Shown in pieces: positions 55,811 to 64,000 of a stretch of DNA of 64,000 nt (positions are counted from its first letter, which is position 1; every line of letters begins with the position of its first letter). The notes under the pieces are model-generated. The model did no database searches, was not told the origin of the DNA, and saw only the letters and a list, made by a program, of their open reading frames with translations. The position numbers were made by a program, and so were the translations under genes. The DNA comes from CALBPI01 sp963922335 (lineage in GTDB: Bacteria > Pseudomonadota > Gammaproteobacteria > Steroidobacterales > Woeseiaceae): positions 348,007-412,006 of the forward strand of contig CAWUIB010000003.1 of NCBI GenBank assembly GCA_963922335.1. Reading direction: 5' to 3'.

Positions 55811-57311
55811 GGGTGCTTGTGGGCTGGCCCTCACGCTAGTGGCGGTGGCATTGATCGGCTGCCAGCACAGCAACGAAGTCCTGCCGAGGGCGAAGGCACG
55901 CAATGTCATTCTGTTTGTGGGCGATGGCATGAGCACAACCACCGTTGTTGCCTCGCGGATTCGTGCCGGTCAGCTCGAGGGCCGCAGCGGCGAGGCGAAT
56001 TTGTTGTCGTTTGAGCAGTTTCCCCACGTCGGATTGTCAAAAACCTACAACGTCGATGCGCAGATCGCCGACTCGGCGGGCACGATGACCGCGATGATGT
56101 CGGGAGTGAAAACGGATGCCGGACTCATCGGCGTTGGAGAAGCATCCGTGCGTGGTGATTGTGAGAGTGCGCGTGACAACGCTTTGTTGAGCGCGTTGCA
56201 ACTTGCTGAATTGGCCGGAATGCAAACCGGTGTCGTCACTACGGCACGTCTTACTCACGCTACCCCTGCGGCAACGTATGCCGTAAGCCCTGAGCGCGAT
56301 TGGGAGAGTGACTCCGATATGCCAACAGCCGCCAAAGCGGCGGGCTGCATCGATATTGCCGCGCAATTCGTTGACTTTGAGTCGACGCTGGAAGCCCGGA
56401 TACCCGGTGCGGATATTGACGGGATCGAAATCGCACTCGGTGGTGGTCGCGATAAGTTCGTGGCCAGTGGAGATCGCACGGATGGTCGAGATCTCACTGA
56501 CGAGTGGCAGCTAGCGCATCCGGAGGGCGTCTACATTGCAGACCGCGCAGCGCTCGAATCGATTCCAGTGCAGGCCTCGCATGTCTTTGGGTTGTTCGCG
56601 TCGTCTCATCTGGATTACCAGGCAGCACTTTCAAGCCGCTCGGCGGTGCCATCGCTGTCGGAGATGACGCGGTTTGCTGTTGAGCGACTGTCGCGTTCGG
56701 AGACCGGTTTCTTGCTGATTGTTGAAGGCGGTCGGATCGATCATGCGCATCATGCCGGCAATGCGTATGCGGCGCTGACCGAGACGATTGAGTTGGCGAA
56801 TGCCGTATCGGTTGCGGACGAGATGACGAAAGACGAGGACACGTTGATTATCGTTACCGCCGATCACAGTCATACCATGACGATGATGGGCTACCCGCCG
56901 CGAGGTAATCCAATACTCGGTAAGGTGCCGGTGCCGGGGCGCGACATCCCTCAGACGGCGTTCGATCAAAAGCCCTACACGACGCTGAGCTATGCCAACG
57001 GTCGCGGACCGTATCCAAGCGGGCGCGTCAGTTCGACCAACCCCGATGCCCGTTATCGGGAGCCCGTGACCATGGGGCGTGTCGATTTGTCCGAGGTGGA
57101 CACCACCGTACCCGGGTTCCACCAGGAGGCATTGGTGCCGCTGGAGAGTGAAACGCACGCGGGTGATGATGTCGCGATCTATGCGAAAGGGCCCGGCGGT
57201 GCTTTAGTGCGCGGTGTTCTGGAGCAGCACCTGATTTTTCATGCGATCAACCACAGTCTCGATCTCGTCAATCGGGCGACTGAGACCGTGAACGAATCGG
57301 AGGTTCCTTGA
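55803..57311 (+). CDS. Alkaline phosphatase, lipoprotein (copy 2)
   Basis: A 502-residue paralogue of the preceding gene with the same motifs: NVILFVGDGMST, catalytic S91 in DSAGT, RLTHATPAATY, EGGRIDHAHHAG and VTADHSHTM. It differs in having a lipobox (LIGC), so this copy is anchored while copy 1 should be soluble. The two overlap by 8 bases, pointing to an old tandem duplication with a split in cell location. It is followed one base later by the cupin gene. Confidence 0.94.
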   Translation: MSRGACGLALTLVAVALIGCQHSNEVLPRAKARNVILFVGDGMSTTTVVASRIRAGQLEGRSGEANLLSFEQFPHVGLSKTYNVDAQIADSAGTMTAMMSGVKTDAGLIGVGEASVRGDCESARDNALLSALQLAELAGMQTGVVTTARLTHATPAATYAVSPERDWESDSDMPTAAKAAGCIDIAAQFVDFESTLEARIPGADIDGIEIALGGGRDKFVASGDRTDGRDLTDEWQLAHPEGVYIADRAALESIPVQASHVFGLFASSHLDYQAALSSRSAVPSLSEMTRFAVERLSRSETGFLLIVEGGRIDHAHHAGNAYAALTETIELANAVSVADEMTKDEDTLIIVTADHSHTMTMMGYPPRGNPILGKVPVPGRDIPQTAFDQKPYTTLSYANGRGPYPSGRVSSTNPDARYREPVTMGRVDLSEVDTTVPGFHQEALVPLESETHAGDDVAIYAKGPGGALVRGVLEQHLIFHAINHSLDLVNRATETVNESEVP

Positions 57312-57312
57312 A

Positions 57313-57780
57313 ATGGCATTCGAATCATCACCGGATTTCAGTGCGTATACGCTTCAGGAGCTGTTGGAGGCGCAGGCGGGTATTAATAGGGAAAAATACC
57401 CCCAGCGCGCCAAAGAGATCGATAGCTTAATCGCCTGGCGTAAGGCGCGTGGGCCGGGCGTGCGCGGAAGCTACCCCGAGCGTATTCGGTCCTTACCGCT
57501 CTTTGATGGCGCGTTTGATGCGTACAAACTCGCCGCAGACAACGCGAGCGTGCTGTTTGCGACCTATCCCGCCGGGACTGAGATCGCACCTCACACGCAC
57601 GATACCGATAACTATGGCGTCATCACGCGGGGCGAGTTACACCTGACCATGAACGGCGAAACCACCCGACACGAAGCGGGAAGCTGGTATCACGTGCCCG
57701 CAGGGGCTGCCCACTCAGCGCGCTTTATGGTCGATACGGAAGAGATCGAATTCTGGTTCGACGCGAAGGTTGACGGCTGA
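57313..57780 (+). CDS. Cupin-domain protein
   Basis: A 155-residue protein with a C-terminal cupin barrel: first motif HTHDTDNYGVITRGELHL with HxH and a Glu, second motif PAGAAHSARF. The first 65 residues are helical and basic. Such proteins bind metal and may be small dioxygenases, isomerases or sensors; no substrate can be named. It lies one base after the second phosphatase and is probably co-transcribed. Confidence 0.87.
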   Translation: MAFESSPDFSAYTLQELLEAQAGINREKYPQRAKEIDSLIAWRKARGPGVRGSYPERIRSLPLFDGAFDAYKLAADNASVLFATYPAGTEIAPHTHDTDNYGVITRGELHLTMNGETTRHEAGSWYHVPAGAAHSARFMVDTEEIEFWFDAKVDG

Positions 57781-57781
57781 C

Positions 57782-58204
57782 TCAGGCGTTCGCGGGGGTT
57801 ACGACCACGCGCCAGTAATCATCGACCAGTTCAACGGCCTCTATAAAGGCGTCGCCAACATCGGACTTCATCATGTAGCCCGCTACGCTCAAGTCATAGG
57901 CCTTATACAGGTCAGACTGACGGGCGGATGTGGTGAGAATGAACACGGTATGGTTTTTGTGTTCGTCGTCTTTGCGAATGCGCTTGAGAAATTCAAGTCC
58001 GTCCATGCGTGGCATATTGATATCGAGGAGGATCATCACGGGCGCTGTAACTTCTTCCCTCCCGAGCAGCTCGAGCGCCTCGAGCCCGTCCCGTGCCACA
58101 AACAATGGATTTGCGATCTTTCTCTTGCGCAGCGCGCGGCGCACGTTTTCTATATCCACTTCGTCGTCTTCGACCAGCAGAATATTGACCGGCATTGTAT
58201 CCAC
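57782..58204 (-). CDS. Single-domain response regulator (Rcp1-like)
   Basis: A 140-residue receiver domain with no output domain. The acidic pocket is LLVEDDEVD, the phospho-acceptor Asp is in MILLDINMPRMDG, and the conserved Thr and Lys are in ILTTSA and YMMKSD. This form is typical of Rcp-type regulators that pair with bacteriophytochrome-like kinases. GTG 58204 has AGGA nearby; ATG 58195 is an alternative. It diverges from a histidine kinase gene, the likely partner, and its stop is one base from the cupin stop. Confidence 0.92.
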   Translation of the reverse strand: MDTMPVNILLVEDDEVDIENVRRALRKRKIANPLFVARDGLEALELLGREEVTAPVMILLDINMPRMDGLEFLKRIRKDDEHKNHTVFILTTSARQSDLYKAYDLSVAGYMMKSDVGDAFIEAVELVDDYWRVVVTPANA

Positions 58205-58368
58205 GAGCTTCCTGCTCCCCCCATGCCACCTTGCGAGGTGGTCTAATGATCTCTAATGGGTTTGAAGCCACAACAAGGGAACCGTCGTGCACAATCATCA
58301 ACCCAAGCCCACCATTATATTCGAAATTTTGGGATAATTGAGTCGATGAAATCCCGGAGTCTGGATTC

Positions 58369-59208
58369 ATGAACACTCTCGCCTTGCTGTCAGCGAGCGT
58401 GGCGGTGGTCATTGCCTTGATTTTGGGCATTTGGCTGGGCCGTCAACGTCTGAACGAGTTGCGGCAAGAGCTTGCGCGCCGCAACGAGGCGCTCACTGAA
58501 GCGCGAAGTCGAGAAACAGAACTACTGCGAGCACTCCGGGACGCCGATGACGAGGTTCAGCGCTTTGCCTACATCGCCTCGCATGACCTCAGGGCACCGC
58601 TGCGCGCGATCGACAATCTGGCGGAGTTTCTCCGCGAGGATCTTGCCGATTCGCTCACCGATGAATCGCGTCGACATCTGGATTTGATCAGTGCTCGTGT
58701 AGCAAGGCTCGATCGGCTGTTGGTTGCGCTGCTTGAGTATTTGCGTGTCGGTTATAGCTCCGAGGAAAAAACCTCCGCGGATGTGCGGATGCTCGTGCAA
58801 CAGAGCATCGATCAGCATTTGTCTGCGTCGAGCGAGGTCGTGTTGACCGGAGATGTGGGTACCGCCCGTTTGCCGCGTCAGAGTTTCGTAAATGCGCTTG
58901 GCCTTGTGTTGGAAAACGCCGAACGGCATTCCGATGCGACAGATATTCACATTCAGATTTCGTTGGCGCGCACCGATGATTCGATCTCAGTGTCCGTGAG
59001 TGATAACGGCCCGGGCATTCCCACCCATCTGCAGCAGCGGGTATTCGATCTTTTTGAAACACTGCAACCGAGGGATACGGTTGAGGCGAGCGGAATCGGT
59101 CTTGCGATCGTTGAGAAAACGATGCGCAGACTGGGCGGCTCTGTGGCGCTTGAATCCGATCCAGAACAAGCTCGCGGCACAACTATTCGGCTGGTCTGGC
59201 CTGCCTGA
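58369..59208 (+). CDS. Sensor histidine kinase, membrane-anchored
   Basis: A 279-residue kinase: one N-terminal transmembrane helix (about 5-22), a short coiled coil, the phospho-acceptor His in FAYIASHDLRAPLRAIDN, and an ATPase domain with N box LENAERHSD, SDNGPGIP and GIGLAIVEKTM. No sensory domain is present, so input must come through the helix or a partner. The DHp type matches kinases that use Rcp-type regulators, as encoded divergently at 57782. Confidence 0.9.
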   Translation: MNTLALLSASVAVVIALILGIWLGRQRLNELRQELARRNEALTEARSRETELLRALRDADDEVQRFAYIASHDLRAPLRAIDNLAEFLREDLADSLTDESRRHLDLISARVARLDRLLVALLEYLRVGYSSEEKTSADVRMLVQQSIDQHLSASSEVVLTGDVGTARLPRQSFVNALGLVLENAERHSDATDIHIQISLARTDDSISVSVSDNGPGIPTHLQQRVFDLFETLQPRDTVEASGIGLAIVEKTMRRLGGSVALESDPEQARGTTIRLVWPA

Positions 59209-59236
59209 ACAATCCCCGCTCGGCTACAATAGCGGG

Positions 59237-60745
59237 ATGACTAACGCCAGTTCCAATGCCGCAGGGCACTACGATGTCATCATCGTGGGCGCCGGCCTCT
59301 CAGGGGTCTGCGCGGCCTGGCACCTGCAAAAGCACCGACCGCAAGATCGCGTACTGATGATTGAAGCGCGTGAGTCCGTGGGCGGCACGTGGGACCTTTT
59401 TCGCTATCCTGGCGTGCGCTCGGATTCAGATATGCCGACGCTGGGATATGCCTTTCGCCCCTGGCTCGAGCGTGACTCGATTGCACACGGCGAGCGCATC
59501 CGCCACTACATCGAGCAGACAGCCAGTGACTCCGGACTGCTGGAGCGGATCCGGTTCGGATACAAGCTTACGCGTGCAGACTGGTCGAGCGACCTCGGGA
59601 TGTGGACACTGCACATGCAAACGGCGGACGGTGAACGGCAGCTGCACACGAGGTTTCTCATGATGTGCACTGGCTACTATGACTATGATCAAGGGCATAC
59701 GCCCGACTGGCCCGGACTCGAACACTTCGAGGGACCTGTGGTCCACCCCCAACATTGGCCTGATGATCTCGATTGGCAAAACAAGGACGTAGCGGTCATC
59801 GGCAGTGGCGCGACAGCCGTCACTTTGATTCCGTCTTTGGCCGAAGACGCGCAGCGCGTAACGATGGTCCAGCGCACGCCAACGTACATTGCAGAGATGC
59901 CGGCACGCGATGCGTTGGCGAGGTGGTGTCACCGGCACCTGGGCCCGCGACTCGCGCATTGGCTGACCCGCTGGAAAAACATTCTTTACACGATGTTTAC
60001 CTACCAGTTGTCGCGCCGTTTTCCGGATTTCATGCGGCGCCAGCTGCTCTCGAAAGTTCGCGAGGCGGTCGGCGGAAAGCTCGATGTGGACAAGCATTTC
60101 TCCCCGCCCTACAAACCCTGGGATCAGCGACTCTGCCTGGCCCCCGATGGCGACTTCTTTGCGGCGATTCGTGCGGGCAAAGTAGATGTCGCTACCGGCG
60201 GTATCCAGTCGATCGATGCTTCGGGCTTGACGTTGCAAGACGGCACACGCGTGGATGCCGACATTCTGGTTACCGCAACCGGCTTATCACTAAAGGTTGC
60301 GGGTGGCGCGGACCTGTACGTTGACGGTCAGCGTGTGCGTGCGGCGCGGCGCACCACTTACAAAGGCGCAATGTTGAGCGGCGTACCGAATCTTGCGCTC
60401 ACGATGGGTTACACCAACGCCTCCTGGACGCTGAAGTGTGAGCTGATCGCGCAATGGGTTGTGCGGCTAAGAAACCACATGGAGTCGGCGGGTAAATCCG
60501 TCGTCTTGCCCCGCGGTCCGAGTGCTCGTGGGGATCGTCCCTTTATCGATCTGGATGCGGGCTACATCCGCCGCGCGGATCATTTGCTGCCACGCCAGTC
60601 ACAAGCGCATCCGTGGCGCGTGAATCAGAACTATTTTCAAGACCTTCGCGCGTTTCGATGGAGTCGCATCGATGACGGTGCCCTTGAATTTCTTGCAGCC
60701 GGCGAGACGATGAACTGGCAGCCCGCGAGAGAAGTGGGCAGCTAA
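59237..60745 (+). CDS. Flavin-containing monooxygenase (Baeyer-Villiger type)
   Basis: A 502-residue FAD/NADPH enzyme. The FAD motif is VIIVGAGLSGVCAAWHL, the NADPH motif VIGSGATAV, and between them FEGPVVHPQHWPDD matches the FxGxxxHxxxW fingerprint of Baeyer-Villiger and related monooxygenases. Also RYPGVRSDSDM is typical. It oxygenates ketones or other hydrophobic compounds; the substrate is not known. ATG 59237 was chosen because the FAD motif follows shortly; the longer frame lies inside the kinase gene. It follows the kinase by 28 bases. Confidence 0.92.
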   Translation: MTNASSNAAGHYDVIIVGAGLSGVCAAWHLQKHRPQDRVLMIEARESVGGTWDLFRYPGVRSDSDMPTLGYAFRPWLERDSIAHGERIRHYIEQTASDSGLLERIRFGYKLTRADWSSDLGMWTLHMQTADGERQLHTRFLMMCTGYYDYDQGHTPDWPGLEHFEGPVVHPQHWPDDLDWQNKDVAVIGSGATAVTLIPSLAEDAQRVTMVQRTPTYIAEMPARDALARWCHRHLGPRLAHWLTRWKNILYTMFTYQLSRRFPDFMRRQLLSKVREAVGGKLDVDKHFSPPYKPWDQRLCLAPDGDFFAAIRAGKVDVATGGIQSIDASGLTLQDGTRVDADILVTATGLSLKVAGGADLYVDGQRVRAARRTTYKGAMLSGVPNLALTMGYTNASWTLKCELIAQWVVRLRNHMESAGKSVVLPRGPSARGDRPFIDLDAGYIRRADHLLPRQSQAHPWRVNQNYFQDLRAFRWSRIDDGALEFLAAGETMNWQPAREVGS

Positions 60746-60748
60746 GAC

Positions 60749-60774
60749 AAAAAAAACGGGAGCCGAAGCTCCCG
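60749..60774 (-). terminator. Rho-independent terminator of the PEP-CTERM gene
   Basis: On the minus strand a perfect 7-bp stem with TTCG loop (60774-60757) is followed by eight Ts (60756-60749). It ends the PEP-CTERM transcript; the monooxygenase transcript also crosses it. Confidence 0.92.
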
Positions 60775-60821
60775 CGCACCGGGCCCTTGAGGGCCTTCTT
60801 ATCGTGTTTGTGTTATTCGAT

Positions 60822-61364
60822 TCAGACGCTACGGCGACGTCGGATGCCAAGTACGGCGAGACCGAGTCCCAGCAGCGCAAGCCCCGCGGGTTCTGGCACT
60901 CGATGGATTGTTGCTTCGAGGCTGGACGACAACCAATGGAAGTCGTTGTATCCCTGCCACCATGCGGTGTCTTGTGCACTCACGGTCACGGCAAGCAGAC
61001 CATCGGTGTTCAACGCATCAACGCCTGCGTTGCTCACGCTCATCAAGGTCGCCGTTAAAGAGAAGAACCCGCGTCCGGCCACATTGAAGGTTGCCGTCAC
61101 GCCGCCAGCAGATACTTCCGCCATGTCGAGCGCCCAGTCGCCCCAGAACCATCCGTCGGAAAACTGCAGTGTCAGCTCAGCGCTGACAACTTCGTAGAGG
61201 TCCGGCACACCAAATTCAGTGAGGTCGTGATAAATCGTATGGGACTCGGTTTCGCCCATCGACTCCTGCACGCTGATCTCGTCGGTTACCGTGATCGTCG
61301 TAGCGAGCGCCGGGTTCGCCAATAGCAAGGCAACAAGCAAGGCAGTGGTTTTCATCAGTTTCAT
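60822..61364 (-). CDS. PEP-CTERM sorting-domain protein
   Basis: A 180-residue exported protein. Signal peptide ends at PALA; the mature part is a small beta-rich domain; the C-terminus VPEPAGLALLGLGLAVLG plus RRRR is a PEP-CTERM exosortase signal. The protein is therefore probably cut by an exosortase and released or attached to extracellular polysaccharide. No exosortase gene is in the window. The start is ATG 61364; the longer open frame upstream lacks a signal. A sigma-54 promoter lies 43 bases upstream. Confidence 0.88.
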   Translation of the reverse strand: MKLMKTTALLVALLLANPALATTITVTDEISVQESMGETESHTIYHDLTEFGVPDLYEVVSAELTLQFSDGWFWGDWALDMAEVSAGGVTATFNVAGRGFFSLTATLMSVSNAGVDALNTDGLLAVTVSAQDTAWWQGYNDFHWLSSSLEATIHRVPEPAGLALLGLGLAVLGIRRRRSV

Positions 61365-61406
61365 GCTTTTAGTGTCCCTCGAATAGTTGGAAACTATCCA
61401 TTTGAT

Positions 61407-61422
61407 AGCAAGCGCCATACCA
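61407..61422 (-). promoter_or_regulatory. Sigma-54 promoter of the PEP-CTERM gene at 60822-61364
   Basis: On the minus strand TGGTATG (61422-61416), four bases, then TTGCT (61411-61407): GG and GC are exactly 10 bases apart, as the -24/-12 rule requires. The -12 half is perfect and the -24 half matches 5 of 7. PEP-CTERM genes are known to be driven by sigma-54 with the PrsR activator. Confidence 0.65.
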
Positions 61423-61507
61423 AAAGCAAAAAACACATTGAAAACAGTGGTTTGAGGAAGTATTCGGGTATGCTCGTTAGCGCCGTTGTAAAGTATCTCG
61501 ACGCGAC

Positions 61508-62263
61508 TCAGGCAGGTTGTTCGGCTGGTTCGTCTTTCAGTTCGAGATAATCTGACAACCAGGCGGTAAGCAGGTAGAACGGTCCGGTATCCAAAAGTGC
61601 CGTGAACATCTTGAAGAGATAATTGCTGAGCATAAGACCGATAAATGCCTCGAGTGCCAATTCGCCGGCAAGCAGTGCCGCGCCAAACGTCACCGTGATC
61701 ACGACGACAGAATCCACCAGTTGGCTGGTGAGGGTCGAAAAGTTGTTTCTGATCCAAAGATGCTTGCCTTTGGTCAGGCGTTTCAAAAAGTGGAACACCT
61801 GAACATCGCAGTATTGCGCTGCGATGTAGGCGAGCATCGACGCGAAGACGGCCCCTGTCGTAGTCGCAAAAACCAGATCGAACAGGCCGGTTGAACCTTC
61901 GAGCGTGCTGCCGTCAGGTAGGCCGACTGGCGCTGCCAGTTGGATGTCCTGCCAGGGCGGCATGTTTTGTGCCTCGGGCATAGCGTCAATCAACAGCATG
62001 ACGAGCAAGATAAACACGTTGAGTCCCAGACCCACGGTCACCATGAAATTCGCGCGCTTCTTACCATAAAGTTCCGAAATCAGGTCCGTGCACAGGAACG
62101 TCAGTGGGTAGGGAAGTACCCCGGCAGCAACCTGAAGTGGTCCGATTTGAACAAAATGTGAAATGCCGAGAATGTTCAGCATTGTCATGGCGCACAGGAA
62201 AGTGCCCGCAAGCACCAGGAACACGCGCTCTCGGCGACGTGTCAGGTCGTCTTCGGTGAACAT
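61508..62263 (-). CDS. yhhQ: Queuosine precursor transporter (YhhQ/VUT family)
   Basis: A 251-residue membrane protein with about six helices. Motifs YPLTFLCTDLISELYGKKRA and the C-terminal region LTSQLVDSVVVITVTFG are diagnostic for the queuosine precursor transporter. It imports preQ0/preQ1 for tRNA modification. It lies on the minus strand, diverging from the DUF4124 gene, with 47 bases between starts. Confidence 0.93.
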   Translation of the reverse strand: MFTEDDLTRRRERVFLVLAGTFLCAMTMLNILGISHFVQIGPLQVAAGVLPYPLTFLCTDLISELYGKKRANFMVTVGLGLNVFILLVMLLIDAMPEAQNMPPWQDIQLAAPVGLPDGSTLEGSTGLFDLVFATTTGAVFASMLAYIAAQYCDVQVFHFLKRLTKGKHLWIRNNFSTLTSQLVDSVVVITVTFGAALLAGELALEAFIGLMLSNYLFKMFTALLDTGPFYLLTAWLSDYLELKDEPAEQPA

Positions 62264-62310
62264 GAAGCAGATCGCATCCGGGAATCGTCAGAACCTGTAA
62301 CCTTAATGGC

Positions 62311-62799
62311 ATGAAACTCTTCGTCAAGCTCATGGCATTCGTGGTGGTCCTTGCACTTGCAGGCCCGTTTTTCCTCAAAGGCCCGGACGGGCAGCCGTTT
62401 TGGAAATTGCCGACCAAAACCGCTGACTTCAAAGCCCTCGCAGGTAGGGCTGTTCCCGAGTCACTCAAAGACACGACGGTCGAGGTTTACAAATGGCAGG
62501 ACGCGAATGGGCAATGGCACTACGGGGAGGCACCACCGGATACGGGTGAGTTCAACCTGATGGAGATCGACACCTCAATCAACGCCGTTGAGGTCGAGCC
62601 GCCAGTTTCGTTGACGCTGGAGGCGCCTGAAGCCGAACCACTCGCGGACGAGAACGTCATGCCATCGCCACATATCTCGCCCCTGATCCCCTTGCCTGAC
62701 CCGGAGACGACACGGCAATTGCTGGACGACGTGAAAGCGATTCAGGAGCTTGCTGACGAGCGAGCCCGGCAGCTGGAGGCCATCTCTCGCGATAATTAG
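62311..62799 (+). CDS. DUF4124 domain protein
   Basis: A 162-residue protein with one N-terminal hydrophobic segment (signal or anchor). The DUF4124 core is EVYKWQDANGQWHYGEAPPD, a WxDxxGxxHY-type motif seen in envelope proteins of Gammaproteobacteria. The C-terminal part is acidic and ends in a helical stretch. Function is unknown. Confidence 0.85.
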   Translation: MKLFVKLMAFVVVLALAGPFFLKGPDGQPFWKLPTKTADFKALAGRAVPESLKDTTVEVYKWQDANGQWHYGEAPPDTGEFNLMEIDTSINAVEVEPPVSLTLEAPEAEPLADENVMPSPHISPLIPLPDPETTRQLLDDVKAIQELADERARQLEAISRDN

Positions 62800-62899
62800 A
62801 CAAGCGTGCGTCGGAATACTTTACAACCGACCGAAAAATTCGTCCCGGCCTGCGGTTGTTTCTAAGGAAAAAATAATAAAAACAATTAGTTAAAACGAT

Positions 62900-62915
62900 T
62901 GGCACGTGGTTTGCT
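62900..62915 (+). promoter_or_regulatory. Sigma-54 promoter of the PEP-CTERM gene at 62974
   Basis: TGGCACG (62900-62906), four bases, then TTGCT (62911-62915) is an exact match to the -24/-12 consensus, with GG and GC 10 bases apart. The -12 ends 58 bases before the ATG. It is the best sigma-54 site that I see in the window. Confidence 0.88.
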
Positions 62916-62973
62916 CTTAATCAAGTGATAAAAACATATGCAACCGGGCTTCCGGGGACTTGAAGGAATAGCA

Positions 62974-63669
62974 ATGAAAAACGTACTGATCAGTCTGGCA
63001 TTGATCGCTGTTTCAGGAGCTGCAAGCGCAGGCCCTGTATGGGAATTCAGCACTGGCCCGGGCAACTTTGGCGACAACAGCAGTGAGTACTCGTATGGAT
63101 ATGATTCCATTACGACGCGCTACAACACGAACAACAGCGATTTCACTTTCGAAGTGGACTACGCGGGTTCAAACAACCCTGACACTGACATCGACCGCCG
63201 CAACGACACAGCACGCAACGGCTGGCTCGTGGTGAACGTCGGCGGCAACCCGAAAGGCGAAGACGGTCTGGCGATTCTTTATTTCGATCGTCCGTCCGGT
63301 AACGTATGGGCTTACGAATACAACGGTGCTAACAGCCCGAACAGCTGGGCAACGATGAACTTCCTTGGCTTCTTCAGCGGTGCCTACACGACGCGTAACT
63401 CGGTTTCGACCATCTCGATCAACGCAAGCATCATCAACAGCACGCTGCTCGGCGGTGTGCAGTTCGGCGAGTCGGTTGGCATCTGGTTCCACCCGGCATT
63501 TGGCGGACGCTTGATCGGCGACAGCAATGGCATCAGCCGATTCGACGCAAACCGCACCGCCTGGTACGACGTTGCTTACCGGGATGCGGTCAACGTACCA
63601 GCTCCGGCTACGCTGTTGCTGATGGGCCTTGGCTTGATCGGACTCGGCATGCGCCGTCGCCGCAGCTAA
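62974..63669 (+). CDS. PEP-CTERM sorting-domain protein
   Basis: A 231-residue exported protein. Signal peptide MKNVLISLALIAVSGAASA; mature part beta-rich, with many Asn, Gly and Ser; C-terminus VPAPATLLLMGLGLIGLG followed by RRRRS, a PEP-CTERM-like sorting signal in which the Glu of PEP is replaced (PAP). Codon choice is strongly biased (AAC, GGC, CGT), suggesting high expression. It has AAGGA before the ATG and an ideal sigma-54 promoter. It may be a major extracellular or matrix protein. Confidence 0.87.
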   Translation: MKNVLISLALIAVSGAASAGPVWEFSTGPGNFGDNSSEYSYGYDSITTRYNTNNSDFTFEVDYAGSNNPDTDIDRRNDTARNGWLVVNVGGNPKGEDGLAILYFDRPSGNVWAYEYNGANSPNSWATMNFLGFFSGAYTTRNSVSTISINASIINSTLLGGVQFGESVGIWFHPAFGGRLIGDSNGISRFDANRTAWYDVAYRDAVNVPAPATLLLMGLGLIGLGMRRRRS

Positions 63670-63715
63670 AAGGGGTAAGACCCGAGGCGATAAACAGCCT
63701 CACATCAGATCCGAA

Positions 63716-63745
63716 AGGGCCGGCTTCATGCCGGCTCTTTTTTTT
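63716..63745 (+). terminator. Rho-independent terminator
   Basis: A 9-bp stem (63716-63724 with 63730-63738, one G-T pair) closes a 5-base loop and is followed by a run of Ts to 63745. It ends the PEP-CTERM gene. Confidence 0.9.
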
Positions 63746-63839
63746 GCCTCTGTTTTGTCAACCGATTACCAAGCCGTGCGTTCTAGGTAGCAAACGACGG
63801 CTGTGGCCGGACCATACTTTCAGAACAGGGAGCAAGACC

Positions 63840-64000
63840 ATGAAACCAATTTCAACCATCATCGGCGGCGTTTTGATTGCTGGCGCCTTGAATATCGGTT
63901 CGATAGAGCAGGCCGAGGCCGCGCCGTCAGGCTTTATTGCGGCGACATCCGTCTCTGCTGCTAGTGGTGCCCGGCGCGGCGCGAAACGAGGCGAGCGGCG
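63840..64000 (+). CDS. Start of an exported protein, cut by the window end
   Basis: An ATG at 63840, preceded by CAGGGAGC, opens a frame that continues without stop to the end of the window (53 codons). The start MKPISTIIGGVLIAGALNIG followed by SIEQAEA is a signal peptide. The mature part begins Ala/Ser/Gly-rich, then turns very basic (ARRGAKRGERR). Too little is present to name it. Confidence 0.6.
   Translation, partial: MKPISTIIGGVLIAGALNIGSIEQAEAAPSGFIAATSVSAASGARRGAKRGER

Overview
The window looks like one chromosomal stretch of a free-living, probably marine gammaproteobacterium. The support is moderately high GC, long TonB-dependent receptors, a DabAB inorganic-carbon pump, PEP-CTERM proteins with sigma-54 promoters, a YceH protein, a DUF6502/DUF5666 pair and a YhhQ-type queuosine precursor transporter. 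The exact family cannot be fixed from sequence alone. No rRNA, tRNA, CRISPR array, insertion sequence or phage gene was seen.

Region 1 (345-13702) is a compact, almost gap-free [NiFe]-hydrogenase maturation operon: hupD-F-G-H-I-J-K, hypA-B-C-D-E, hypX, the NtrC-type regulator hoxA, and hypF. The structural subunits are not in the window and presumably lie just upstream of base 1. HypX and the HupG/H/I/J/K set are typical of uptake hydrogenases that are matured in air.

Region 2 (13699-30809) is mixed: an M1 aminopeptidase, a TonB-dependent receptor, a peptide-binding lipoprotein coupled to a DUF302 lipoprotein and YceH, the DUF6502/DUF5666 pair, a Tat-type vanadium haloperoxidase followed by a Tat-type dienelactone hydrolase, a DUF808 membrane protein, a nitrate-sensing chemoreceptor with a candidate FliA promoter, and one unrecognised gene.

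Region 3 (30815-36729) holds dabB-dabA-arsR with a divergent LysR gene, followed by arsC. With the hydrogenase cluster it suggests H2-supported growth with inorganic carbon uptake, although no carbon-fixation enzyme is visible here. Region 4 (36730-46176) carries phoX behind an array of Pho-box-like repeats with an 11-bp period, an SLC13 anion symporter, alanine dehydrogenase, an unusual Trm112-like/methyltransferase fusion, an FG-GAP protein and an exported amidohydrolase.

Region 5 (46227-54191) is the most interesting. A TonB-dependent receptor and a TetR regulator diverge from an acyl-CoA ligase, alpha/beta hydrolase, type 2 short-chain PHA depolymerase lipoprotein and sodium:solute symporter. 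Four near-identical TetR-type operators (TTCAACGnnCGTTGAA) lie in two pairs before the receptor and before the ligase. I infer a locus for capture, hydrolysis, import and CoA activation of a polyester or ester compound.

Region 6 (54221-64000) has two tandem alkaline phosphatases, a cupin, a response regulator/histidine kinase pair, a flavin monooxygenase, two PEP-CTERM proteins each behind a -24/-12 promoter, a queuosine precursor transporter, a DUF4124 protein and the start of one more exported protein cut by the window edge.
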